Positions 1 to 7,899 of a stretch of 11,663 nucleotides of DNA are shown here, in pieces. A program made the position numbers and the translations under genes. Where the stretch lies: NCBI GenBank assembly GCA_947449125.1, contig CANFQR010000018.1, positions 1 through 11,663 of the forward strand, read 5' to 3'. The stretch comes from Bacteroidota bacterium. GTDB taxonomy: Bacteria > Bacteroidota > Bacteroidia > B-17B0 > Aurantibacillaceae. The stretch's first letter is position 1; each line of letters opens with the position of its first letter. A model generated the notes under the pieces. The model saw only the letters and a list, made by a program, of their open reading frames with translations, was not told the DNA's origin and made no database searches.

Positions 1-478
1 GACCTAATTTGCTTCCATTCATACTTGTCCATGTTGGCGAACTTACGTTACCGTATGGGAAATTACTTCTTTTTCCGTTCACTTCGCCGTCAGTAGGATA
101 GATATGAAACAAATCGGAATCAGGACCCGCACTTGAGTTAAACCAGCTTTGAGGCCAGGTATGTTCACGGTTATAACAATCTCCTTCGGAGTTATAGGTA
201 CCACATTGATTTGTACCAAAACTGTATTCATATGGTTGGGTTCCGGTAGGTTTATAACTGTATATATCCCAAACTTTGGCGTTTGTTTTACTATCTGTTT
301 GCGTAAACACACCCCATAAACCACTGTATGTAATTTGTGTGTGGTTTTTTATGATATTATGTAATGCAACTTTTAAATTGTAACCGGTTAATCCTTGTGC
401 TGAATTATAATAGCCTACCGGAATTTGAGAAAAGCTAAAACTAAAAAAGAAAATAAAAATTATAACTAGATTTTTCAT
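1..478 (-). CDS. Secreted endonuclease I (EndA/NucM/Vvn family), 3' end beyond window
   Basis: Predicted exported nuclease that cuts DNA (and often RNA) non-specifically. The ATG is at 478-476, and 159 codons run open to the left edge, so the C-terminus is missing. Residues 1-17 form a signal peptide: MKN, a run of I/F/L, then SFSFS before Gln18. The family core follows: the catalytic motif NREHTWPQSWF at 103-113, with Glu105 and His106 matching the metal ligand and general base of Vibrio Vvn nuclease, and DLFHIYP at 122-128 leading to GEVNGKRSNF at 131-140, which carries the expected metal-binding Asn. Cys92 and Cys101 could form a disulfide. The start lies 8 nt after the stop of the GlmU-like gene, without a Shine-Dalgarno sequence, so the two are probably co-transcribed. 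Family relatives in Bacteroidota often carry a type IX secretion tail, which would lie outside the window. The family call is firm; the physiological role (nutrition, biofilm or defence) is not shown. Confidence 0.93.
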   Translation of the reverse strand, partial: MKNLVIIFIFFFSFSFSQIPVGYYNSAQGLTGYNLKVALHNIIKNHTQITYSGLWGVFTQTDSKTNAKVWDIYSYKPTGTQPYEYSFGTNQCGTYNSEGDCYNREHTWPQSWFNSSAGPDSDLFHIYPTDGEVNGKRSNFPYGNVSSPTWTSMNGSKLG

Positions 479-486
479 GATAGAAA

Positions 487-1665
487 TTATTTGTTTCGGA
501 AAGTTTCAGATTGGTTAAAAACGTTTTCCAGAATTTCTTTTTCGATGGCATTTAATGATAAACTTCTTCTTTCGTAAACCTTTTCAGCAGTTTCAAAAAA
601 TTTGTTTAATAAATAAGTTTCAAATCCATCGCTACCACCCCAACAAAAACTTGGTATATGTGTTGGAGGAAAACCGGCTCCAAATACGTTAGCGCCCACA
701 CCAACAACAGTGCCAGTATTAAACATGGTATTGATTCCTGATTTTGAGTGGTCGCCCATTATTAAACCGCAAAATTGCAAACCGCTGTCAATCATTTTAT
801 TTTGCAAATAATTGTAAAGTTTTACGCTAGCGTAATTGTTTTTTAAATTACTGTTATTAGTGTCAGCGCCAAGGTTGCACCATTCGCCAATAACTGAATT
901 TCCTATAAAACCGTCATGAGCTTTATTTGAGAAACCAAAAACAACGCTATTGTTTACTTCGCCACCAACTTTACAATGCGGGCCAATTGTAGTGGCACCA
1001 TAAATTTTTGTATTTAATTTTAACGCGCTATGTTCTCCCAAAGCAAAAGGTCCGCGAACGGCAGAACCTTCCATTACTTCAGAGTCTTTAGCTAGATAAA
1101 TTGGGCCGCCGCTTGTATTAAAAATGCAGGCCTCTGCTTTGGCACCTTCTTCCAAAAAAACAAGAGAGCTATTGCCTATTACCGTAACTGTATTGCTTAA
1201 AGGTTGTGAAGTTTTATTCCTGGTAAGTAATTCAAAATCCAGTTTTATAGCGTCGTTGTTTTTTTGAAATATATCCCAAACATTTTTAATGATTAAACTA
1301 TTGCCGTTAAACTCAATTTTTTCAAAATTGTTTAAGGTATCAATGTCATTTACATCGCCTACTAAGGCTAATAGTTCATTGTTTTGTAATAAGGCTTGCT
1401 GAGGTTTTAATTGTATTATATCTGAAATTAAATCATTAGTAGGGCATAGGCTACCATTTATTAACAGAGAGTTTGGCTTATTAATTAGTGGGAATTTACG
1501 TGATAAAAATTCAGTTGTAAAGTAACTTGAGTTAGTGTTTAATACTTTATCCCATTTTTCTTTAATGGTAAGTATCCCAATTCTAATTTCTGAAATAGGG
1601 CGCGTATAGGTTAATGGTAATAAATTTTTTCGTGATTTTTCAAAATCAAATAAAATAACATTCAT
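487..1665 (-). CDS. GlmU-like putative sugar nucleotidyltransferase with left-handed beta-helix domain
   Basis: A 392-aa member of the Bacteroidota 'GlmU family / putative sugar nucleotidyl transferase' group. Residues 1-45 hold its signature: MNVILFDF, then LLPLTYTRP (15-23) and IGILTIKEKW (29-38); LLINGSLCP follows at 67-75. From about residue 160 the chain has hexapeptide-type repeats of a left-handed beta-helix, with GPIYLAKDSEVMEGS (187-201), IYGATTIGPHCKVGGEV (221-237), GEWCNLGADTNNS (260-272) and GLIMGDHSKSGINTMFNTG (300-318), as in acyltransferases. The usual pyrophosphorylase signature (G-x-G-T-R-M...K) is absent from the N-terminus, so the reaction and substrate are unproven. The frame is open up to 1779, but I chose the ATG at 1665. 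It begins the conserved domain, and the 38 extra residues would overlap the clpB terminator and resemble nothing in the family. A role in cell-wall or envelope sugar metabolism is inference. Confidence 0.88.
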   Translation of the reverse strand: MNVILFDFEKSRKNLLPLTYTRPISEIRIGILTIKEKWDKVLNTNSSYFTTEFLSRKFPLINKPNSLLINGSLCPTNDLISDIIQLKPQQALLQNNELLALVGDVNDIDTLNNFEKIEFNGNSLIIKNVWDIFQKNNDAIKLDFELLTRNKTSQPLSNTVTVIGNSSLVFLEEGAKAEACIFNTSGGPIYLAKDSEVMEGSAVRGPFALGEHSALKLNTKIYGATTIGPHCKVGGEVNNSVVFGFSNKAHDGFIGNSVIGEWCNLGADTNNSNLKNNYASVKLYNYLQNKMIDSGLQFCGLIMGDHSKSGINTMFNTGTVVGVGANVFGAGFPPTHIPSFCWGGSDGFETYLLNKFFETAEKVYERRSLSLNAIEKEILENVFNQSETFRNK

Positions 1666-1734
1666 GGAATTTGTCTTGCAGGTATAAACTAAATTAAACG
1701 TAAAAATGAAATGAATAACTTGAAATAAAGCTAC

Positions 1735-1777
1735 AAAAAAAGAGGATAAATGACAAATTGAATAGCCACTTATCCTC
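1735..1777 (-). terminator. Intrinsic terminator of clpB
   Basis: Read on the minus strand, the arm GAGGATAAGTG (1777-1767) pairs with CATTTATCCTC (1752-1742). This gives an 11-bp stem with one G-U pair and a 14-nt loop, followed at once by seven T (1741-1735). It starts 22 nt after the clpB stop and points the same way. It separates clpB from the GlmU-like gene, so the latter needs its own promoter, somewhere in about 70 bp. I could not find a convincing promoter match there. Confidence 0.85.
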
Positions 1778-1799
1778 ACAATAATCTTGGTAAAACAAA

Positions 1800-4394
1800 T
1801 TAGTTTCTGAATACAAATTTATTTTCGAACATATCAATTATTATTTCTTTATCTCTGTTTATTTTTCCAGCAAGTATTTGTTTTGAAAGTTCGTTTAAAA
1901 TTTGTTTTTGAATAACTCTTTTTACTGGTCTTGCTCCAAATTGAGGATCGTAGCCCAATTCAGATAACCATTCAATAGCATCGTTTGTAATGTTAATTGT
2001 TATTTGCTGGTCTGCAAGTTGTTTTTGAATTTGATTAAATTGAATTCTGACAATTTCGGTTACATTATCTCTGGTTAAAGGTTCAAACATAATGACTTCG
2101 TCAATTCTGTTTAAAAATTCTGGCCTGATTGATTTTTTAAGCAATTCATATACCTCTAGTTTAGTTTTAGCCAGGATTTCATCTTTATTTAAATCATTAA
2201 TTTTTTCGAAACTTTCCTGAATAATATGGGAGCCCATATTACTTGTCATGATAATAATTGTGTTTTTAAAATTAACAACTCTGCCTTTGTTATCTGTAAG
2301 CCTTCCGTCATCTAAAACCTGAAGTAAAATATTAAAGACATCCGGATGTGCTTTTTCTATTTCATCTAATAAAATTACGCTGTATGGTTTTCTTCTTACT
2401 GCCTCGGTTAACTGACCACCCTCATCATAACCAACGTATCCAGGAGGCGCTCCAATTAAGCGACTTACGGCGTGACGTTCTTGGTATTCGCTCATGTCAA
2501 TTCTTGTCATGGCATTTTCGTTATTAAATAAAAAGTCGGCTAAGGCTTTGGCAAGTTCTGTTTTGCCAACGCCTGTGGTTCCAAGAAAAATAAATGAACC
2601 AATTGGTCGTTTACTGTCCTGTAAACCGGCTTTACTTCTTCTTACGGCATCTGATATACTTTCAATTGCTTCTTGTTGCCCAACAACTCTTTTATGCAGT
2701 TCGTCTTCTAACTTTAATAATTTTTCTTTTTCACTTTGCAGCATTCTGCTAACCGGAATTCCTGTCCATGCGCTTATAACTGCCGCTATTTCATCACTAT
2801 CAACTTCTTCTTTTAATAATTGAGAGCCATTTTCTTTTGCTTCGGCTAGTTTGTTTTCAAATTCAAGTAGTTTTGCTTCGGCTTCCTTTACTTTACCATA
2901 GCGTATTTCGGCAACCTTACCATAATCGCCTTGTTTTTCAAAGTTATTGGCTTGTTGTTTTAAATCTTCAATTTCGAGTTTTATTTTTTGTACACCTTCA
3001 ATAACTTCTTTTTCTGATTGCCATCTTGCTCTTAGCCCTGTTCTTTTTTCCTGCCAATTTGAAATTTCTTTATTCAATGTTTCAATTTTTTGTTCATCGC
3101 CATCACGTTTAATGGCTTCGCGTTCAATTTCAAGTTGCATGATTTTACGTTCGACTTCATCTAGTTCTATTGGCATTGAATTAATTTGCATACGTAATTT
3201 AGACGCGGCTTCATCCATAAGGTCAATAGCTTTATCGGGCAAGAAACGGTCGTTAATATAACGTTGACTTTGTTCTACAGCTGCAATGATGGCTTCGTCT
3301 TTTATTCTTACTTTATGATGAGTTTCGTATTTTTCTTTGATGCCGCGTAAAATTGAAATAGCATCTTCGGTGCTGGGTTCATCTACCATTACTTTTTGAA
3401 AGCGACGTTCTAATGCTTTATCTTTTTCGAAATATTTTTGAAATTCATTTAAGGTAGTTGCGCCAATGGCCCTTAACTCGCCACGCGCTAAGGCGGGTTT
3501 AAGTATGTTAGCGGCATCCATGGCGCTCTCTCCGCCGCCGCCTGCACCAACCAGTGTATGAATTTCGTCAATAAATAAAATCACTTCTCCATTACTGCCA
3601 ATCACCTCTTTAATAACCGCTTTTAAACGCTCTTCAAACTCTCCTTTAAATTTAGCTCCGGCAATTAAAGCCCCCATATCTAATGAAAAAACCTGTTTGG
3701 TTTTTAAGTTTTCAGGTACGTCACCGTTAATAATTCTATGGGCTAGACCTTCCGCTATTGCAGTTTTACCAACACCTGGTTCGCCAACCAAAATCGGATT
3801 ATTTTTTGATCGACGAGAAAGTATTTGTAATACTCGGCGAATTTCTTCATCCCTCCCAATAACGGGATCGAGTTTGCCGCTTCTTGCCTGTTTGTTTAAG
3901 TTGGTGGCGTATTTGTTTAAACTGTTATAGGTTTCTTCCTGGGATTGACTTGTTACGCGTTCGCCCTTTCTTAATTCAGTAATTGCCGCTTTCAGTTCCT
4001 TTTCTTTTATACCTGAATCTTTCATTAGATTAGATGTATTGTCGCCGGAGCTTAACAAGCCTAGCAACAAATGTTCAATAGAAACGTATTCGTCTTTATA
4101 GTCTGCAAGGAAAGAATTTGCTTTTGTGAGAGCTTGGTTTGCCGCATTAGAAAGGTAGGGTTGACCTCCCGTTACTTTTGGATACGATTTAATTACACTA
4201 TCAATTAATTTAGTAAATGTTACCTGATTGATATTTAATTTTTTTAATATAAATGGTGTTACATTTTCATCAACTTCTAATATAGCTTTTAAAATATGGC
4301 CGGTTTCTATAGCCTGATGACCATTAGAGGTTGCCAATTGCAGAGCTTGTTGGATAGCTTCCTGCGATTTTATGGTATAATTATTTAAGTTCAT
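1800..4394 (-). CDS. clpB: ATP-dependent disaggregase ClpB (Hsp100)
   Basis: Cytoplasmic AAA+ hexamer that, with DnaK, pulls polypeptides out of heat-damaged aggregates. At 864 aa it is full length (E. coli ClpB has 857). Domains in order: the N-terminal Clp repeat domain (about 1-145); AAA1 with Walker A GEPGVGKT (204-211), Walker B VILFIDE (271-277) and Arg-Arg at 330-331; a charged coiled-coil middle domain (about 400-530); AAA2 with Walker A GTTGVGKT (605-612), Walker B VILLDE (673-678) and pore loop GYVGYDEGG (652-660); then the C-terminal D2-small domain ending near 864. The coiled-coil middle domain separates it from ClpA. The absence of a ClpP-binding tripeptide was not examined in detail. 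The AAA1 pore loop reads [12 protein letters not shown] (246-257), with Phe where E. coli has Tyr. A terminator follows the gene. The 158 bp upstream show no clear heat-shock operator. Confidence 0.98.
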   Translation of the reverse strand: MNLNNYTIKSQEAIQQALQLATSNGHQAIETGHILKAILEVDENVTPFILKKLNINQVTFTKLIDSVIKSYPKVTGGQPYLSNAANQALTKANSFLADYKDEYVSIEHLLLGLLSSGDNTSNLMKDSGIKEKELKAAITELRKGERVTSQSQEETYNSLNKYATNLNKQARSGKLDPVIGRDEEIRRVLQILSRRSKNNPILVGEPGVGKTAIAEGLAHRIINGDVPENLKTKQVFSLDMGALIAGAKFKGEFEERLKAVIKEVIGSNGEVILFIDEIHTLVGAGGGGESAMDAANILKPALARGELRAIGATTLNEFQKYFEKDKALERRFQKVMVDEPSTEDAISILRGIKEKYETHHKVRIKDEAIIAAVEQSQRYINDRFLPDKAIDLMDEAASKLRMQINSMPIELDEVERKIMQLEIEREAIKRDGDEQKIETLNKEISNWQEKRTGLRARWQSEKEVIEGVQKIKLEIEDLKQQANNFEKQGDYGKVAEIRYGKVKEAEAKLLEFENKLAEAKENGSQLLKEEVDSDEIAAVISAWTGIPVSRMLQSEKEKLLKLEDELHKRVVGQQEAIESISDAVRRSKAGLQDSKRPIGSFIFLGTTGVGKTELAKALADFLFNNENAMTRIDMSEYQERHAVSRLIGAPPGYVGYDEGGQLTEAVRRKPYSVILLDEIEKAHPDVFNILLQVLDDGRLTDNKGRVVNFKNTIIIMTSNMGSHIIQESFEKINDLNKDEILAKTKLEVYELLKKSIRPEFLNRIDEVIMFEPLTRDNVTEIVRIQFNQIQKQLADQQITINITNDAIEWLSELGYDPQFGARPVKRVIQKQILNELSKQILAGKINRDKEIIIDMFENKFVFRN

Positions 4395-4527
4395 GGTTTA
4401 ATTTTTTATAATTAAACGACACAAACTATTCCAAATTTTATTTAAGAAATTTAGTCAGTTTATTTTTGGTAAATATGACTGAATGGCTTTGTTTTATTGA
4501 ATTGTATGACGGAATTTCATTTTTAAT

Positions 4528-4557
4528 AATAACAAAATTGAGTAAGTGGTTGTTATT
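4528..4557 (-). terminator. Weak hairpin at the 3' end of recR, possible transcript end
   Basis: On the minus strand AATAACAA (4557-4550, overlapping the recR stop codon) is perfectly complementary to TTGTTATT (4535-4528), with a 14-nt spacer. The stem is AT-rich and is followed by ATTAAAAATG rather than a T-run. It is therefore a poor intrinsic terminator and may only protect the 3' end or be chance. Confidence 0.25.
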
Positions 4558-5170
4558 TTTTCATTATCGAATCAAACGGAATTCTATTTGTAATTGATCG
4601 CCCAAGCGTAATTTCATCAGCATATTCAAGCTCATCGCCAATGGCTATTCCGCGCGCAATTGCACTTAGTTTTATATTATATGGCGCTAATTTTCTGAAA
4701 ATGTAAAAAGAAGTAGTTTCACCTTCCATGGTAGCATTTAGGGCCAGAATTATTTCGACGATGTTACCTGCGCTAACTTTATTTACAAGTGTTTCAATGT
4801 TTAAACTAGAGGGAGTTATTCCATCTATAGGCGAAATAATTCCGCCTAATATATGGTAATGACCTTTATAAAGGCCAGTGTTTTCTATTGCCATTACATC
4901 TCTGTAATCCTGAACAACACAAATTGTTGTTTCGTCTCTTAATGGATTTTGACATATTTCACAAATAATTTGCTCTGAAATATTATGGCATTTTTGGCAA
5001 AATTTTAAATCAGTTTTTAATTGTAGAAGTATTCTAGAAAGAGTTTCTACCTGAGATTTATCTTGCTTAATAATATGGAGTACATAGCGCAGGGCAGTTT
5101 TTTTGCCTACGCCTGGCAATTGCGCAAATGCCTCCACAGCCTGTTCTATAATCTTTGAACTGAATTCCAC
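4553..5170 (-). CDS. recR: Recombination mediator protein RecR
   Basis: Cytoplasmic repair protein that, with RecF and/or RecO, loads RecA onto SSB-coated single-stranded DNA in gap repair. At 205 aa it has the usual family length. Seen in order: helix-hairpin-helix [16 protein letters not shown] (18-33); a four-cysteine zinc finger (Cys58, 61, 70, 73); the Toprim domain from [16 protein letters not shown] (81-96); the turn YHILGG (105-110); and [13 protein letters not shown] (142-154), corresponding to the Walker-B-like stretch of other RecR proteins. The start is GTG at 5170-5168, directly preceded by an in-frame TAA. No other start lies near the conserved N-terminus, so GTG is effectively forced. 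It is divergent from the symporter gene across 143 bp and upstream of clpB on the same strand, though 158 bp separate the two. Confidence 0.98.
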   Translation of the reverse strand: MEFSSKIIEQAVEAFAQLPGVGKKTALRYVLHIIKQDKSQVETLSRILLQLKTDLKFCQKCHNISEQIICEICQNPLRDETTICVVQDYRDVMAIENTGLYKGHYHILGGIISPIDGITPSSLNIETLVNKVSAGNIVEIILALNATMEGETTSFYIFRKLAPYNIKLSAIARGIAIGDELEYADEITLGRSITNRIPFDSIMKK

Positions 5171-5313
5171 TTACGTAAAAGTAATTATTCATGTTATCTA
5201 ATTAAAGCTTTACTTATTCACTAAAAAATTGTTTAGAACTATTTTAGATGCAACAAGTCCTCTTTCAAAAAAATAGAAATCTTTGTTTTTACTAATAAAA
5301 GTTTTTTATTTTA

Positions 5314-6846
5314 ATGTCTCCATCTTTATTATTCATATTTGTATTATCTTATTTTTTGTTGTTGCTGGGAGTTGCTTGGTATACCGGCAGAAATTCAACA
5401 AACGACTCTTTTTTTATTGGGAATAAAAACAGTAACTGGATGCTGGTTGCTTTTGGCATGATTGGCACAAGTTTAAGTGGTGTAACTTTTGTAAGCGTTC
5501 CTGGAGGAGTAGGTAGCGGTAATTTTTATTATTTCCAAATTGTGTTGGGTTATTTGTTAGGATATATGGTAATTGCGTTTGTTTTAATTCCACTTTACTA
5601 TAAATTAAATCTGACTTCAATTTATACTTATCTCGAAAAACGTTTTGGTGTTAATGCTCATAAAGCAGGCGCATTCTTTTTTATTTTATCGCGTTTGGTT
5701 GGAGCCACCGCTCGATTATATTTAGTTATTAGTGTACTTCAGGTTTTTATATTTGATAAACTTAATATCCCGTTTGAACTTACAGCACTTGTGATTTTAT
5801 TACTTATTTTGTTGTATACGTTTGAGGGTGGTGTAAAAACAATTATTTACACCGATACATTGCAAACAACCGGCATGTTATTAGGGCTTATAATTTGCAT
5901 TGTTTTTGTAGTTAAATCAATGGGTTTAGATTTTACCGGAGCATTACAACTAATGCATCAAAAAGGTTACACTAAAATTTTTAATACAGATATTAAAGCA
6001 GGTTCTTATTTTTTAAAACATATTATTGGTGGTATGTTTATTGCCATTGCCATGACGGGGCTTGATCAGGAAATGATGCAAAAAAACATTAGTGTTAAAA
6101 CTATAAAAGATTCTCAAAAAAATATTATTTCGTTTTCGTTTGTTTTAGTGGTTGTTAATTTGTTGTTTTTGTTTTTAGGAGGCATGTTGTATTTATATGC
6201 AAATGCAAATTTAATTTCTGTTCCGCCTGATGATTTATTTCCGACTATTGCATTAAGTGATAAGTTTAGCGGTGCTATTGGCATTGTATTTATAATTGCT
6301 TTAATTTCTGCTTTGTTTCCGAGTGTAGACGGCGCCATTACTTCAATTACCTCTTGCTTTTGCATAGATGTTTTAAGAATAGACAAACGCAACGCCAGCG
6401 AAAAAAAAAATAGACAAACTAGACTTAAAGTTCATTTTACATTTGCTGTAGTATTTTTTATAATGGTTTTAATTTTTAAGGCAATTAATGATAAGCTGAT
6501 AATTGATTTTATTTTAAAATTTGCCGGAATAACTTACGGACCTTTGTTGGGCCTTTTTTCGTTTGGAATTTTAACAAACAGAAATTTAAAAGAAAAATTA
6601 ATTATAGCAGTTTGTTTAATTGCTCCTGTTTTGGCATTAGGTATTGATGTGCTTTGCAGTCCGGAGTGGTACGAGAAAAAACTACATGTTTCGTTGGGTT
6701 TAAAGATGTTATCTGAAAGTGTTTTTGGCGGTTATAAAATTGGGAATGAGTTAATTTTAATTAATGGTATACTTACCTTTTTAGGTTTATATTTTATTTC
6801 AGAAAAGTCAACGGCGCAAACTATCGAACAAAAGCTTCGTGACTAG
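5314..6846 (+). CDS. Sodium:solute symporter family (SSS/SLC5) inner-membrane transporter
   Basis: A 510-aa inner-membrane protein with roughly 13 hydrophobic segments, starting with SLLFIFVLSYFLLLLG (4-19). This fits the LeuT-fold sodium-driven symporters that import sugars, amino acids or other solutes. Family hallmarks: after TM1, the SNWMLVAFGMIGTSLSG stretch (40-56) and VSVPGGVG (60-67); ARLYLVISVLQ (133-143); FEGGVKTIIYTDTLQ (170-184); TGLDQEMMQKN (248-258); and ALFPSVDGAITSITS (333-347), whose Ser/Thr residues lie where the Na2 sodium site is found in vSGLT-type proteins. The substrate cannot be told from sequence. The gene ends with TAG four bases before the convergent glycosyltransferase stop, leaving no room for a separate terminator. 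Codons 363-366 contain a run of ten A (6401-6410), a slippage-prone site inside a cytoplasmic-type charged loop. It is the only long plus-strand gene and is divergent from recR. Confidence 0.94.
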   Translation: MSPSLLFIFVLSYFLLLLGVAWYTGRNSTNDSFFIGNKNSNWMLVAFGMIGTSLSGVTFVSVPGGVGSGNFYYFQIVLGYLLGYMVIAFVLIPLYYKLNLTSIYTYLEKRFGVNAHKAGAFFFILSRLVGATARLYLVISVLQVFIFDKLNIPFELTALVILLLILLYTFEGGVKTIIYTDTLQTTGMLLGLIICIVFVVKSMGLDFTGALQLMHQKGYTKIFNTDIKAGSYFLKHIIGGMFIAIAMTGLDQEMMQKNISVKTIKDSQKNIISFSFVLVVVNLLFLFLGGMLYLYANANLISVPPDDLFPTIALSDKFSGAIGIVFIIALISALFPSVDGAITSITSCFCIDVLRIDKRNASEKKNRQTRLKVHFTFAVVFFIMVLIFKAINDKLIIDFILKFAGITYGPLLGLFSFGILTNRNLKEKLIIAVCLIAPVLALGIDVLCSPEWYEKKLHVSLGLKMLSESVFGGYKIGNELILINGILTFLGLYFISEKSTAQTIEQKLRD

Positions 6847-6850
6847 TTAT

Positions 6851-7894
6851 TTAATGGAGAAATTTAGTTTCCTGAAGTTTAGAAAAAATTGTTTTTTGTT
6901 TTAAAAAGTAATCAAACACAATATTGCCTTTATATATGCAAGATTTACTGAATTTAAAATCTTGTAATTTTTTTAATTGTTTTCTTTTATTTAATGTGTT
7001 TGGCAATAAATAATAGTAAGAAAAATGAGCTTTAATTACTGCAAAAAAATGCTTTGGTTGTCCTTCCAATAAAAATTTAATGCCGGCAATACCATCCAAT
7101 ATTAATCGAAAAATTAACTTAAAAAATAAAAAATTATCGGGGTGATTTTTTGTTAGTGTAATTAAATTATTTCTGAAATTTAAGAATGTTTTTCGTGAGG
7201 ACAATTTATTTAAGGTGCCGCCTCCAACATGATAAACAACTGATTTAGGTTCAACATAAATGGAGTAACCTATATTTTTTAATCGCCAGCAGAGATCGAT
7301 TTCTTCCATGTGCGCAAAATAATCGTCATCTAAACCACCAATTTCCCAAAAGGCTTTAGAATTCACGAATAAACATGCACCTGTTGCCCAAAATACTTCT
7401 GTGGCATTATTATATTGTCTGTTATCAGATTCAATGCTGTTAAAAATTCTACCTCTGCAAAATGGGTAGCCGTAATTATCGATAAATCCACCCGAAGCGC
7501 CGGCGTATTCAAATAAATTTTTGTTTTTAAAATCAATAAGTTTTGGTTGGCAAGCGGCAATTTTTTTATGGTTTTCCATTAAATCAATAATGGGTTGCGT
7601 CCAATTTTCGGTTACTTCAACATCGCTATTTAATAATACAAAGTAATCTGCATGTATTTGTTTTAACGCTAAGTTGTAACCTTTTGCATAACCGTAGTTG
7701 TTTGTAATTTCAATTACATTAACCTCTTTACGAAATGTTTTTTTTAAATAAGTTACAGAATCGTCAGTGCTTGCGTTGTCGGCAACATAAATATTACAGT
7801 TGATAGAAAATTTAATTACGCTTGGTAAAAATTTTTCTAAAAAATGCCTGCCGTTAAAATTTAATATTACAATGGCAACTTTTGGATGGTTCAT
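6851..7894 (-). CDS. Family 2 glycosyltransferase (GT2, rhamnosyltransferase-like)
   Basis: A 347-aa GT-A fold enzyme predicted to move a sugar from a nucleotide donor to a polysaccharide or lipid-linked acceptor at the cytoplasmic face of the membrane. Evidence: N-terminal VAIVILNFNG (6-15); nucleotide-binding VADNAS (37-42); NNYGYAKGYN (65-74); the metal-binding DXD-type segment LLNSDVEV (87-94); TGACLFV (171-177); the catalytic-base region HMEEIDLCWRLKNIGY (195-210); and YHVGGGT (221-227). This order is typical of WbbL/rhamnosyltransferase-like GT2 proteins of O-antigen or exopolysaccharide clusters. The C-terminal third (about 250-290) is hydrophobic to amphipathic and probably membrane-associated. 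It starts 5 bp after the GWxTD gene, so they form one transcription unit. No other sugar-pathway genes are nearby, so donor and acceptor are unknown. Confidence 0.95.
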   Translation of the reverse strand: MNHPKVAIVILNFNGRHFLEKFLPSVIKFSINCNIYVADNASTDDSVTYLKKTFRKEVNVIEITNNYGYAKGYNLALKQIHADYFVLLNSDVEVTENWTQPIIDLMENHKKIAACQPKLIDFKNKNLFEYAGASGGFIDNYGYPFCRGRIFNSIESDNRQYNNATEVFWATGACLFVNSKAFWEIGGLDDDYFAHMEEIDLCWRLKNIGYSIYVEPKSVVYHVGGGTLNKLSSRKTFLNFRNNLITLTKNHPDNFLFFKLIFRLILDGIAGIKFLLEGQPKHFFAVIKAHFSYYYLLPNTLNKRKQLKKLQDFKFSKSCIYKGNIVFDYFLKQKTIFSKLQETKFLH

Positions 7895-7899
7895 AGATA

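Noticed and set aside
79..324. An 81-codon open frame on the minus strand
   Set aside because: It overlaps the endonuclease I gene in another frame of the same strand; the nuclease frame has a signal peptide and catalytic motifs, this one has none.
2494..3930. Three plus-strand open frames (2494-2823, 2947-3261, 3697-3930)
   Set aside because: All lie antisense inside clpB, are Ser/Leu/Cys-rich as expected for reverse reading of a coding region, and show no family features.
5171..5313. Promoter for the symporter (AATCTTTG at 5278-5285 as a -7 box)
   Set aside because: One mismatch in the box and no TTTG at the expected upstream distance; too weak to annotate.
5414..7560. Minus-strand frames 5414-5620, 6114-6392 and 7363-7560
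   Set aside because: The first two are antisense to the symporter and the third is in a wrong frame of the glycosyltransferase; none has domain-like sequence.
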